Assembly: GCA_024500155.1 (NCBI GenBank)
Contig: CM044877.1
Coordinates: forward strand, 29,139,001 to 29,203,000
Source: Chenopodium formosanum
Lineage: Eukaryota > Streptophyta > Magnoliopsida > Caryophyllales > Amaranthaceae
Reading direction: 5' to 3'
DNA: 64,000 nt
Position 1 is the stretch's first letter; every line of letters begins with the position of its first letter. The translations under genes were made by a program, and so were the position numbers. Positions 45,181 to 54,604 of the stretch are shown here, piece after piece. A model generated the notes under the pieces. It was not told where the DNA came from. It saw nothing but the letters and a program-made list of their open reading frames with translations, and did no database searches.

Positions 45181-46822
45181 ATTATCTGATGATGGGGGGT
45201 TGCAGGAGATTACATTTGAATCTGAAGATGAACCGGTAACCCCGTTAAAGCTCCAAACCGCTGCACAGAAGGAGATGTTGAGGAGGAAAACTGAGCGTAG
45301 TAGGAGACAAAGGAAGATAGTTGGGGTTCAAACACTGCCAATTGACTATGTTACACACTAGAGGCCAAAATATATTCGTAGGTTTCGGGAACCATTACTC
45401 CAGTATGTCATGGATAATTCATCCGGACGACTATGGAGCTTGGAGTGAGTCCCTAGTTAACCTAACTATGTTAGCCTCTTTCATGTCACCAATTTGATTT
45501 ATTGCTAATGTACTACTTTTTTGTTGTAGTAATGAGCCAACTATGCTTAGCATTGATGGGCATATGGTAAAGTTGAATTTATGTGGAATGCTTGCTAGTT
45601 GTGTGGGAGAGGTTTGAGATCAGGTAACTATTTTAATTGTTACTTTAAAGCTCTAAACTTACTAATGTTTGTCTCATTTTGACATTTGCTATGGTTTTAT
45701 GTAATCTAGTATGTTCGGGTTTCCAGCAAAATTTATGAAAAGGTCTGGGATAAGCAATCTGGTGGTAAAAGTAGGCATTTCATGCTAGATCCATCATTTG
45801 GAGTAAGTTCAATAACTCAACTTCATATTTTCCTATAAACTGGAATGTGGGTTGTGTAATTTTGATTTTGTTGTATTGTCCTGCAAACTATGGTACTGAA
45901 CGCTAAAGGAGTGACCCAGAAAATTCAAAGGACTATCAAGGCTTATTGCAAACATATGATGGAAACCCCCACTAACAGAGTCAATGTGGTAAAATGCTTT
46001 AGATAATAAGTATGCTTTAGAAGTTATTGTTGATCATTGATAATCTGTATGTTTGTAAGGTTTGGATAGATATTGAACTACATCTCTTGGTATATAATCA
46101 CCAGGTTTTTGTTCCTATATGTCGAGATGGCCATTGGTGGTGTGTTGCATTTTCAATGAACAGGGAAGAGGTTATTGTAATCAACTCTTTAGAGACAAAA
46201 AAAGCATGTGACACTAGGAGTCTGGAGGTTCATCAACTGGTGAAGCATTTGACTGTCATGGTCATTTGTTATGTAGATAAATTGCAATGTAATTACATGA
46301 AGTTACATCATCCAACTATCTTAATTTTTGCAGGCTGCTGCAATGGATCTAGTATTTCAGAGCATGGACCGTAGTATGCAAACTGGAACCGCTACGGATT
46401 GGCGAAGGTCATCTTTAGAAATGGAGCAACAAGGAGATATGTATGATGTTGATATCACCTTCTCAAATTTAAAAAATGATGGATATATATTTTGCTAATT
46501 GTTCATATCTTGACATAATTTACCTGTCAAACAGACATAGCTGCGGGGTACACATGATAATAGCGGTCAAACGTAATGCTCACAAATTCCTTAAAATTAA
46601 GCCTCCCGTAAGTTTTTTTATTCCATGTTTTTTAATTTTTCTACTTTTACACTCAGTACACTCTTTACTGTTGTGTGTTCACGGATTAATTGATTGCGCT
46701 ATGGTTTGAAGGTTGAAGACATGTTGTTGGAGAGGTCTTGGATCCTTTGTGAAGATCTGCTATCGGAATTCAATGAATCGCGTGATGCTGTCTTGGACAT
46801 TATCAAGCCCCTAGTTTTGTAA

Positions 46823-47855
46823 AGCTCATTCCCTCATTTTTTGATATCAATATTTTGCATCCCTATTTATAATCACAGTTGGAAATTATGCTTAAATCAG
46901 TGTCCTTTTTTTGCTAGAAACTGATTTTTTGGATAGTGTTTAGGGCTCACAATTTATGCTCCTTTTATGGATAGTGTTTAAGGCTCACAATTTATGCTCC
47001 TTATTGTGGTAGTATAATAATTGTTGTTCATGTTATGTTGGTGCTTGCTACTTGGACAGTTGATTTGTTGGGAAATATTCAACTCTGACTACTATATTGA
47101 TATGGTGTTCAATGTTACTTCTTGTTAGCAAGACTATATTGATATTTCTCTTCACATGTGCTAATAGTGTTTTGGGTTGTCTAACTTAAGAGAGGGTCAT
47201 CTTGGCTTGGTTTATTTGCTAAGGTTCCAGACTTCTAAGGAATTTTGGCACCTTTATTTTGGTATATTTAAGTCATATCATCTTTTAATATTAGTATCAT
47301 TATTTATAATTTTATATCATCAGCATCATCTATTTATATCATCATCTTTTTTTATATTTTTTTTAATGAAATAATGAAACAATTTTGATCATCAATTTGA
47401 TGAATTCTGATCATCAATTTTTTTTTTTCCCAAGTAACCATCTAAGTAATGAATATCTTATCTACTTTTTTATGTTCTCTTCATCTTTTATAATTTCATT
47501 ATCATCTATTATATCATCTTCGGATAATATCATCAACTTAATCTACCTTTTTACAAAATTACTAGTAAAATTCTTTAAATTAATAAGTTCATAGACCTTC
47601 AACATAATTACATCAACCTTTATTTTAGGATAACTACTAACACTACTAACATTATCCGAACTACTTAGGTACATAATTTTAGATCTAAAATAGAACTTAG
47701 AAATTAGAAATAACATAACTTGGTTAGGACTGCATACTTAGGCTATCTAGGACTACTCTATTTTCATAGCTACACTAACTTAAGATGCACTACTTGAACA
47801 CCATCACCTCCTTGAACACCATCTTGAACACCATCACCTTGAACCTTGTACTTCA
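46823..47855. other. AT-rich spacer between convergent genes
   Basis: No supported ORF. A direct duplication of about 42-44 bp (GGATAGTGTTTA...GCTCACAATTTATGCTCC) lies at about 46930-47010. Confidence 0.6.
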
Positions 47856-48594
47856 TCACATGTAGTAGTCTAGGTTAAATGCTATGTTATCTCCTCTTTT
47901 GAATCCTTGTGGTTCAATGTGAGCCCACACCACTGCACCATCTATGATTCCCTCTTCTGTAATAGTTTTCTGGTCGTTTAAGTCTTCTCCATTGTACCAA
48001 AGTCGTACCCACTGCTCATCGACATTGTGTCTGATCCCCCATTTGACGTAAATGTCTTTGATTTTTGTTTCATTTCTCATCACAAACCGAATGGATTGCC
48101 GGCCTCCGGAAGAAACAGTATAAATGGTGATATGCTTCTGGTTTTGGGTTGGAACGTTGCTAGGGTGTTGTACTGCTAGTGGATTCCCGTGTTGTACATG
48201 TGAAAGGAAAAAATAGAATATAGTTGAATTAAAGTTTAATGGTTAGACATGCAGTACAAACGCTAGCACCGATTACCTTATCATATGCTAGCACAGTTTC
48301 ACGCCGATACATCCCTACTTGGAACGGAGTTTCATCAGGTGAGAGCAGACGTTCCCTCCAGTACAAATGCAAATCCTTAGGCCTCACACCAACTTGTTTT
48401 GCGTACTCGTAGTAAACGCTATGGAAATGGTTGTCCACACTCATCACCATTGGTTGCCCACCATCATCGACATCACCTCCCTTAATTAACAGATCGCACT
48501 TTAGAGTTGGTGGCTGACCTTGTATCACAACATCATCATCTCGTTCGTCTGTTAAGTCGAGTGACTCATCAGAATCACTATCCCAATCTGCCAT
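47856..48594 (-). CDS. Tandem SUMO-like (diSUMO-like) protein
   Basis: Exon 1 is 48594-48277 (MADWDSDSDESLDL..., 106 codons, phase 0) with donor AAG|GTAATC. Exon 2 ends at 47856. Its acceptor is unclear, so one splice site may be broken. The acidic N-terminus is followed by a domain (LLIKGGDVDDGGQPMVMSV...YYEYAKQVGV...RLLSPDETPFQVGMYRRE) that follows the SUMO fold pattern: the K-G-x-D start, a central Y, the R-x-L, then TPxxxxM. A second domain follows in exon 2 (ITIYTVSSGGRQSIRFVM...VRLWYNGEDLNDQKTITEEGIIDGAVVWAHIEPQG). No terminal GG is seen, so it is unlikely to be conjugated. It resembles Rad60-SLD or diSUMO-like proteins. TATAAATA at 48654-48661. Confidence 0.55.
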
Positions 48595-49110
48595 GGAAAC
48601 TTATTTGTGGAGATGAAAAGGCAATGAAAAAAGGAAATGGCAAACTTCACCTTTATTTATACTAGTGGAGATGAAGAGTCTCAATTTTTTTTACTGTAGG
48701 AATTAGAGTTTTTTAGGGGTTGGTGGGAAGGTAATTAATTGCTTCTACACATTTATAAGATAAGAGTGTTCTAGTATACTTAAATCCTTTTGTTAGATAA
48801 GTGTCTAGTCATAATTAACGTGTGACGTAACATTTAAACGCATACTACGATAATTTATAGTCGCATTAATAACATCATTTCAAGGCTCACTAATTCCATA
48901 ATTTACAGTTAAGCCATACTACACAAATATTAAACATTGATTTCATTACAATAGTAGTCGTACTTTTATTAAACATTGATTTCATTACTATAGTAGTCGT
49001 ACTTTTATTTTGATAATTTAATACTATGATAATTTAACACTACCATAATTATATACATCAATAACACTACAACAATTTTCAATTTCAAGCTAACACTACA
49101 TGAATCCAAT
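48595..49110. other. AT-rich intergenic with one tandem duplication
   Basis: It carries the promoter of the SUMO-like gene. A stretch of about 40 bp with TAGTCGTACTTTTATT occurs twice (about 48945-49010). No ORF is supported. Confidence 0.5.
48654..48661 (-). promoter_or_regulatory. TATA box of the SUMO-like gene
   Basis: Minus-strand TATAAATA about 60 bp upstream of the ATG at 48594. Confidence 0.55.
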
Positions 49111-50046
49111 CTACCACTCCTCTCCACTATCTGAGTGAGTGTACTCGTCAGATTCACATCCAGAATCCGAGCTACCCCATTCACGCTCTAACAACTTCAT
49201 CCCAAAATTTTCTGAAGCATCCTTAATATTCTCAACATAATCTTGGGGGAAATCAGTGGTCTTCATAGGTAAATTATTTACAATTCCATTTGCAATTGTA
49301 GGGTCTATGTCATTCAAATTGCACATGTAGAGTATAAATTCCTTATACTCCACCTCATTTTCGTTGAATAGCTTGCAAAAGTCTTCATCCCCAAAACGAA
49401 CCCAATTCACAATTCCCTTGGGTTTCCTTTTCTCTTCTTCATGATCTGCATACTGCTCTCCTCCGCCACTTTGTTCATCTCCGTCTTTCTTTTTTAGAGC
49501 ATCCAAATGCAGTGTTGAGAATTCTCTCCTAAAATTTACTAAAGCCCACGCGCAATCACCATACCTTCCTTATAAATCGTTTAACACTGTTTCCCATTCT
49601 TCCAAATTCATGAACATATGTAAAAATGCGGACAAGTGCCTAAAGCTATGGCCAAAATAGTAAGATTTGTAAACATAGTATTGCAACATAGATAATTGAA
49701 TTGAAAAGCTAATAGTGTACAAATCAAGCATGTAAAAAAGCATACAATACGCCTCCTTCCGAAATTTAACCGGGTTTCTAATTTTAAATTGTTTCAAAAA
49801 TGGGTACACCGAGTGAAACTGAATGTCGGAGACATTATTCCCACTTCGGGCTATGACGGCGAGTTGGTGACTGAACATGAGACTTCTATTTCTGCCCTTC
49901 AAAGCTAGGTATCCCATGTCCGCTTGTAAAACTTTGGGCGCCTATTGGACTTTTTCGGTGATTTGGACTACATCGTCGGTTGATTTTGGCCGTGAACAAG
50001 GAGGCGAGAAAAACTCAAAGCTGAATTTTTTTAGGGGGTTGTCCAT
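49111..50046 (-). pseudogene. Unknown gene, one frame with two stops
   Basis: A single frame from ATG 50046 (MDNPLKKFSFEFFSPP) to 49111 covers about 311 codons with two internal stops, TAG near 49943 and TAA near 49570. The middle is hydrophobic and rich in Tyr/Phe/Leu (49640-49760). The C-terminal third is acidic (EEEKRKPKGIVNWVRFGDEDF; ends DSGCESDEYTHSDSGEEW). No known domain was recognised. A TATAAATAG lies upstream on minus at about 50098-50106 (about 50 bp before the ATG), which supports a real gene. It is co-oriented with the SUMO-like and B3 genes. Confidence 0.5.
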
Positions 50047-50097
50047 GGTGGAGGACGAAGATGGTATAGTGATGATTTAAGTGGAGGGCTTTTCCTG

Positions 50098-50106
50098 TCC
50101 TATTTA
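50098..50106 (-). promoter_or_regulatory. TATA box of the unknown minus-strand gene
   Basis: Minus-strand TATAAATAG about 50 bp upstream of the ATG at 50046. Confidence 0.5.
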
Positions 50107-50727
50107 TAGTGTAGGTGCGCCAAAATTTTGAATTAGTGTACTCTTGAAAAACCCGCAAAATAAGAGCGGGAATCCCAAATTTTTTAATAAAAACCTTGAT
50201 TCAATAAACAATTGCCTTGAACTGAACACAATACAAGTCATCATATAATTTTTCTAAATGACAGTATAAAAACAGTATTTAACAGGATAAATTATTCGGC
50301 TATTTTGTTTGGAAATATATTTAGCTTATATGACAAAATAATATGCTCATAATGACGGTATAAAATATTGAAATGATCACAAAAAAAACCAAAGAATATG
50401 TTGCATAATCACCACAGATAATATGACATACTTTAGACTTAGGCAAAAGCTAACTTACATACGAAGGACATATTTAATATATTGAACGACAAGAACAAGT
50501 AGTTCGACATAGCTTACAAAGGACATTTTAAAATTTGGTAGACGACAAAGGTAGACGACAAAGCAGGTTGTTATGAAGTATCATAAACACCCAATTTTAT
50601 TTTGACGTAGTACATAAAGCCGGTTGTGACGATTTAACAAAGCCGGTTGTGATGAGAAAATTGATAATAACAACACAAGATTGATAATAGCCGATCACAA
50701 AAAAATCCGACTCCATTCCTGGTTTTG
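50107..50727. other. Intergenic with ATGACAGTATAAA motifs
   Basis: No ORF is supported. ATGACAGTATAAA occurs at 50258 and ATGACGGTATAAA at 50352. The motif recurs up to about 53.5 kb on both strands. Confidence 0.5.
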
Positions 50728-51882
50728 TTAAACAAATTGGACTGAAAATGCATATGGGATTCCCCTATCATACTTGACTAGCACACCATGGCCGGGATGA
50801 AGTTTCATTTGCCTAAACATTGCACGAGGACCATTTGTAATTTTTGACATAACAATCTTGAGCTCCCCCTTAACATCACCTTTCACCACATGCAGCTCGG
50901 CATCCCAAGTCTTGCTCTTGTAGGTCATAGTGATTAGGTTCATCTCATCTAACCCGACAAAGTTCTCACGTGCAAATTTAACAGGCACATTCTAAATAAA
51001 ACAAAATAAACCGTTAGCAATAACCAAATATGAACAACTCATATTCCTAATTTAAAAAAAAAACTTTTATATTTTACCTACCATCACACCCCCATCAATG
51101 TAAGCTCTGGTGAGAGTCACACCGAACGCATTCATGTCAGATTCGTTGATCAACTTAGTCAACTTTCGGCGGGTGGTTTGCTTCCTTAATTAAAATTGGA
51201 CCGCCTGGGTCCTCCAAACACTGTTGTTGGCGGGATTTGGGGCTGGTTGTTCATCATAGCCAGTGATGTCAACACCGCCTCTGAAAATGCGACAAAAAAA
51301 CTTCCTTTCAAATCCATAATATAATGTTAGTTGATCATCATTCTGGATGTCATTGTCAGTAACAAAATCCTTCCAACCACGCTCGAGGATGGGAATCATG
51401 TTTGACTAACCATCTTCTACAAATATTAGGAAAACTTCCCAAGATTGGGTTGTGTCTAGACCCCTATGCACACGTCCGATGCAACCCATATCACTCAACA
51501 ACCCTCGAAACTCATAAGGAACACGCTGTCGTGCAAAAATAAACAACTCATCACGTATGGATACAAGATCAATACAACATTACTCATGAATGCATGAAGT
51601 CTTATCAGTTTGCATGAAGTATAAACCTTGTGCATGCAATAAAGCAATTGATCTATTATTGATTTGCATGCAATAATACAAATTCTAAAAATTATTAAGT
51701 ATCACTAATTATGATGCACTTGGATGTATCCAACATTTGCATGGAAAGCTAAAACAAATTACTAAATTTAGTGGTCATCCAACAAATTTTTAAAATTTTT
51801 TAATCAAATGAACCAAATCATACCACACGTTCATTAGAGTTGTCCACGTACTCAACCGGGAAATTAGGCATTGAATCGTAAA
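50728..51882 (-). pseudogene. Tandem B3-domain protein (REM-like)
   Basis: Three exons are seen: 51882-51829 (YDSMPNFPVEYVDNSNER between AG and GT), about 51560-51079, and 50991-50728 (acceptor TTTAG|AAT). Exon 2 encodes a B3-like domain: VPYEFRGLLSDMG...SWEVFLIF, a stop (TAG, 51406-51408), then LERGWKDFVTDNDIQNDDQLTLYY. The GW-F-N-D-L pattern is the B3 C-terminal half. Exon 3 is a second B3 domain: VPVKFARENFVGLDEMNLITM...LKIVMSKITNG...LHPGHGVLVKYDRG. B3 domains bind DNA in plant transcription factors. A stop also follows exon 2 (51191), although splicing may remove part. The 5' end is not resolved. Confidence 0.6.
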
Positions 51883-53792
51883 CCTGCAAACAACACATAA
51901 AATGATTAGTTACATTTAAAATTGTGAATATTACAACAATAAATTATTGACAACAATAAATTATTATCAAAACAAGTTATTTCACCTCAGTCATTTTAAT
52001 GGTTATAAGAAGTTGAAATTGGAGGTAGCAAATGAGTTAAAACAAACCCTACATATAGAGCTACGGATAGCAAACTTAGGCCAAGAGTTACTGTCACATT
52101 ACTGTAATTCCAATTTTAGTACTAACATTCGGCTATCATATTTGTTATATTTATTGAATTAAGTAATAAACACAATTTAGTTTGTGTTTAATAGTATATT
52201 ATAACAATTTTTAAAGTATTATATTAAAATGACAATATAAATAAATGACTATAAAATTATCGTTTTGTCAAGATTTAATAAATTAGTAGTTATGACAGTA
52301 TAATTATTGATGGTGAGCTATAATTCTGATTTATGATATTATTTAAACTGTAGTTTTATTTATCTATCAAGAAAAGATAATTACCAAGTTCTTAGGTTAG
52401 ACTTTATAATTACCTATAATGACATACATATATACCTAAATGACATATATTTGTTTACTCTTTTATTGTTTAAATTTAAAATAATATTATACCTAAAGTA
52501 GATACTTTTTACAGTGTGTTGTCACATCGCTGCGTATGGTCAATGAAATATTCGAAATTTGATTCCTCGCGTGAGACACGTTAGCATTATGTATGACAAA
52601 ATAAATTGATACAGAAACAGTATCACTTATGATTTTAGACTTTTGTTTATGTTGAATGACAGTATAAATATCCGATTTGATAAATTATGAATTGAAGACT
52701 TTGAAATTAGTTCAATCACGTCTTTAAACAAAATATTCCATTGCTTTGTCACTTCTTAGCCTCAGATGGCATAAATTGATTCTCTAATGTCATAAATTGA
52801 TTCTCTAATTGTCAAACACGAGGATGCATATTTTAGTTTATTTAACAACACATAATTTCTGTATAGGAACTTGATAGAAATCGAATATGACAGTAATTTA
52901 CTACATCAGTTCAAACATAGTAATGATGATTTATGAGGGATCTGTCGATTAATCAAGTTAAATCACCACAACGTATCAAATGAGATGGTTCTATGATATC
53001 AAAATTTTCAAAATTCATACGATCCTTATGATACAAACATTGTTAAGCAACTTGTGCTTTACAATTTACAAAATTACTAGTAAACCAGGCATGTTTGTAT
53101 TTCTCCGATCCACATAACATGATCGGTTGAAACAAAAATTATTACGATCCTTATGATACAAACATTGTTACGATCCGTTTAGTATAAACACATGTACTAT
53201 ACTTTTAAGGCCCAATTTGGTTACGATCCTGTTAGTAAAAAAAATTGTATTGATCCTTTTTAAATACAAACATGGTTTAGATCCTTTCATGTAATTAGAA
53301 ATGTAATTATACTAAGATCCTTACAAGTACTTAGCTTATTTTGATCTCCGTTTGTTTTTCTTTATATAGTTATTTAAATTAATTATACTATTTCTATGAT
53401 ATTAATACTGTCATTTTGAAATTTAATATTGTGTTTATATCGTTATCTAAAATAATAATGTTATTTATGTTATTTACACTGTCATTGCACAAATTTTCTT
53501 TGAATGAACTAATTTATTTCATTTAACTATGTTGTTATTTGAGTTAATTATGTTGTCATATTTGGAATGTTAAGTGCATGTAAAATCTGTTTCAATTAAG
53601 CGGTAATAAATTAAGTTATTATTAATAATAATATGGTCAAATAATGTATATTTATTGTTTAAATCTATTTAAGGGTAACTCAGATTGGTCAAAGTATCCC
53701 TACATAAGGCAGACATGGACAACTCAGCACCAATTGCGTTTTAAGAATCACTAATGTTGTCATTTGTGCTTATAAAGACTGTTAAATATTAC
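51883..53792. other. AT-rich region with repeated motifs between divergent genes
   Basis: No coding ORF is supported. The segment ACGATCCTTATGATACAAAC (extends further) occurs at 53019 and again at 53144, and related GATCC-plus-TACAAACAT units continue to about 53340. ATGACAGTATAA-type motifs lie at 52292, 52656 and 52889, and inverted at 53406 and 53477. Confidence 0.55.
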
Positions 53793-53800
53793 TATAAATA
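53793..53800 (+). promoter_or_regulatory. TATA box of ORF 53877
   Basis: TATAAATA about 77 bp upstream of the ATG, with a C/A-rich leader that looks like a typical plant 5' UTR. Confidence 0.55.
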
Positions 53801-53876
53801 CTGTCGACTCTTCTCCATTCACACCTCAGTTGGAACACTAAAAGCATTCCCTCACTTCATATTCTAACCACCACAA

Positions 53877-54437
53877 ATGGCAAATCGCTACTCTCTGAAA
53901 AAACCAAAGTATCCAAGAGGGTGTAAACCACTAGATGCACCATCCGAGTTGATTTTAATGGAACCAAACACAACAAATAAGAGTGAGATGGATTTCAATG
54001 GGTTTTTATACGATATTCTTAAAAAGGAACCGTATGGAGTTCAATTCCTTGACGATGACGGCATTAGGGCGTTGATAAGGAACCCAGAGGCACCTTGGCC
54101 TGATTGTTATGATCCCCTTCAAATGATCACAGAGGATGGTACAATGCAACCAACTCACCTTCCGAACTACTACGATATGTACGGTATTATTGATCCTTCC
54201 TTTAGGTTAAATGATAAGCTTGCTTGTTTTGATTACTCTGAACTGAACACTGTGTCGAAAGTTGTTCCAACCTTCTTAGTCAATATAGTTGATCCGCTAC
54301 CTGTTGTGGACCTCAATTGTCCAATTTATCGTTTGTCCAAAACAACCCCAACCGAAGCCAAAGTAGGTTGTGGAACTGATTCCCTTGTTGTTTACCATGT
54401 GCATGCATGTTCACCACGATTGATTTCGCGATTGTAA
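53877..54437 (+). CDS. Hypothetical protein, 186 aa
   Basis: An open frame from ATG (leader ACCACAAATGG, good context) to TAA at 54435. It starts MANRYSLKKPKYPRGCKPL, basic, followed by a mixed region with PEAPWPDCYDPLQM and several Pro-rich segments. No domain was recognised. A good TATA box and intact frame suggest a real gene or the first exon of one. LTR F starts 12 bp after the stop, so a downstream part may have been separated. Confidence 0.5.
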   Translation: MANRYSLKKPKYPRGCKPLDAPSELILMEPNTTNKSEMDFNGFLYDILKKEPYGVQFLDDDGIRALIRNPEAPWPDCYDPLQMITEDGTMQPTHLPNYYDMYGIIDPSFRLNDKLACFDYSELNTVSKVVPTFLVNIVDPLPVVDLNCPIYRLSKTTPTEAKVGCGTDSLVVYHVHACSPRLISRL

Positions 54438-54448
54438 TCAGCCACCTA

Positions 54449-54604
54449 TGTAATACCCCGTATTTTTAACGTATTTTATATTTTATTTATTTATTTATGA
54501 AGTATATTTTGGGTCAAACCATTTTAATTATTGGATTATTAATAAAGCAAGTATTTATATTTGAGTCAATAAACCAATTCATCCTACTTTTGTATCTGGG
54601 TTAA
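54449..54604. repeat. LTR F, left part, cut by element B
   Basis: It starts TGTAATACCCCGTATTTT, a common LTR terminus, and runs to the TSD GTTAA (54600-54604). It continues after element B at 63324. Confidence 0.65.

Larger units (their letters stand above)
41381..46822 (+). pseudogene. ULP1 (C48) SUMO-protease-like gene, 16 exons, degenerate
   Basis: GT-AG exons in order: 41381-41393, 42168-42493, 42545-42604, 42685-42759, 42875-43507, 43588-43725, 43810-43899, 43994-44122, about 44229-45444, 45530-45623, 45710-45802, 45887-45988, 46060 to about 46240, 46334 to about 46440, 46535-46607 and 46712-46822. Phases agree at most junctions. The start is ATGAAGGGACGAG, then a Lys/Gly-rich region. 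Exon 5 is a conserved MGFGGL...LPRQLAFWL domain of TE-associated plant proteins. A charged linker follows, then C48 peptidase: His in GHWWC (46132), Cys in HSCGV (46542). The expected Asp, 17 residues after His, is Asn (INSLE). Stops: 43490, 43879, 44375, 44753, 45023, 45359, 45615. The exon 12 acceptor is AA. Confidence 0.72.

Noticed and set aside
41381..54437. Calling the ULP1/SUMO/B3 block a defined MULE
   Set aside because: No transposase, no terminal inverted repeats and no TSD could be identified from the sequence, so the block is reported only as a hypothesis.
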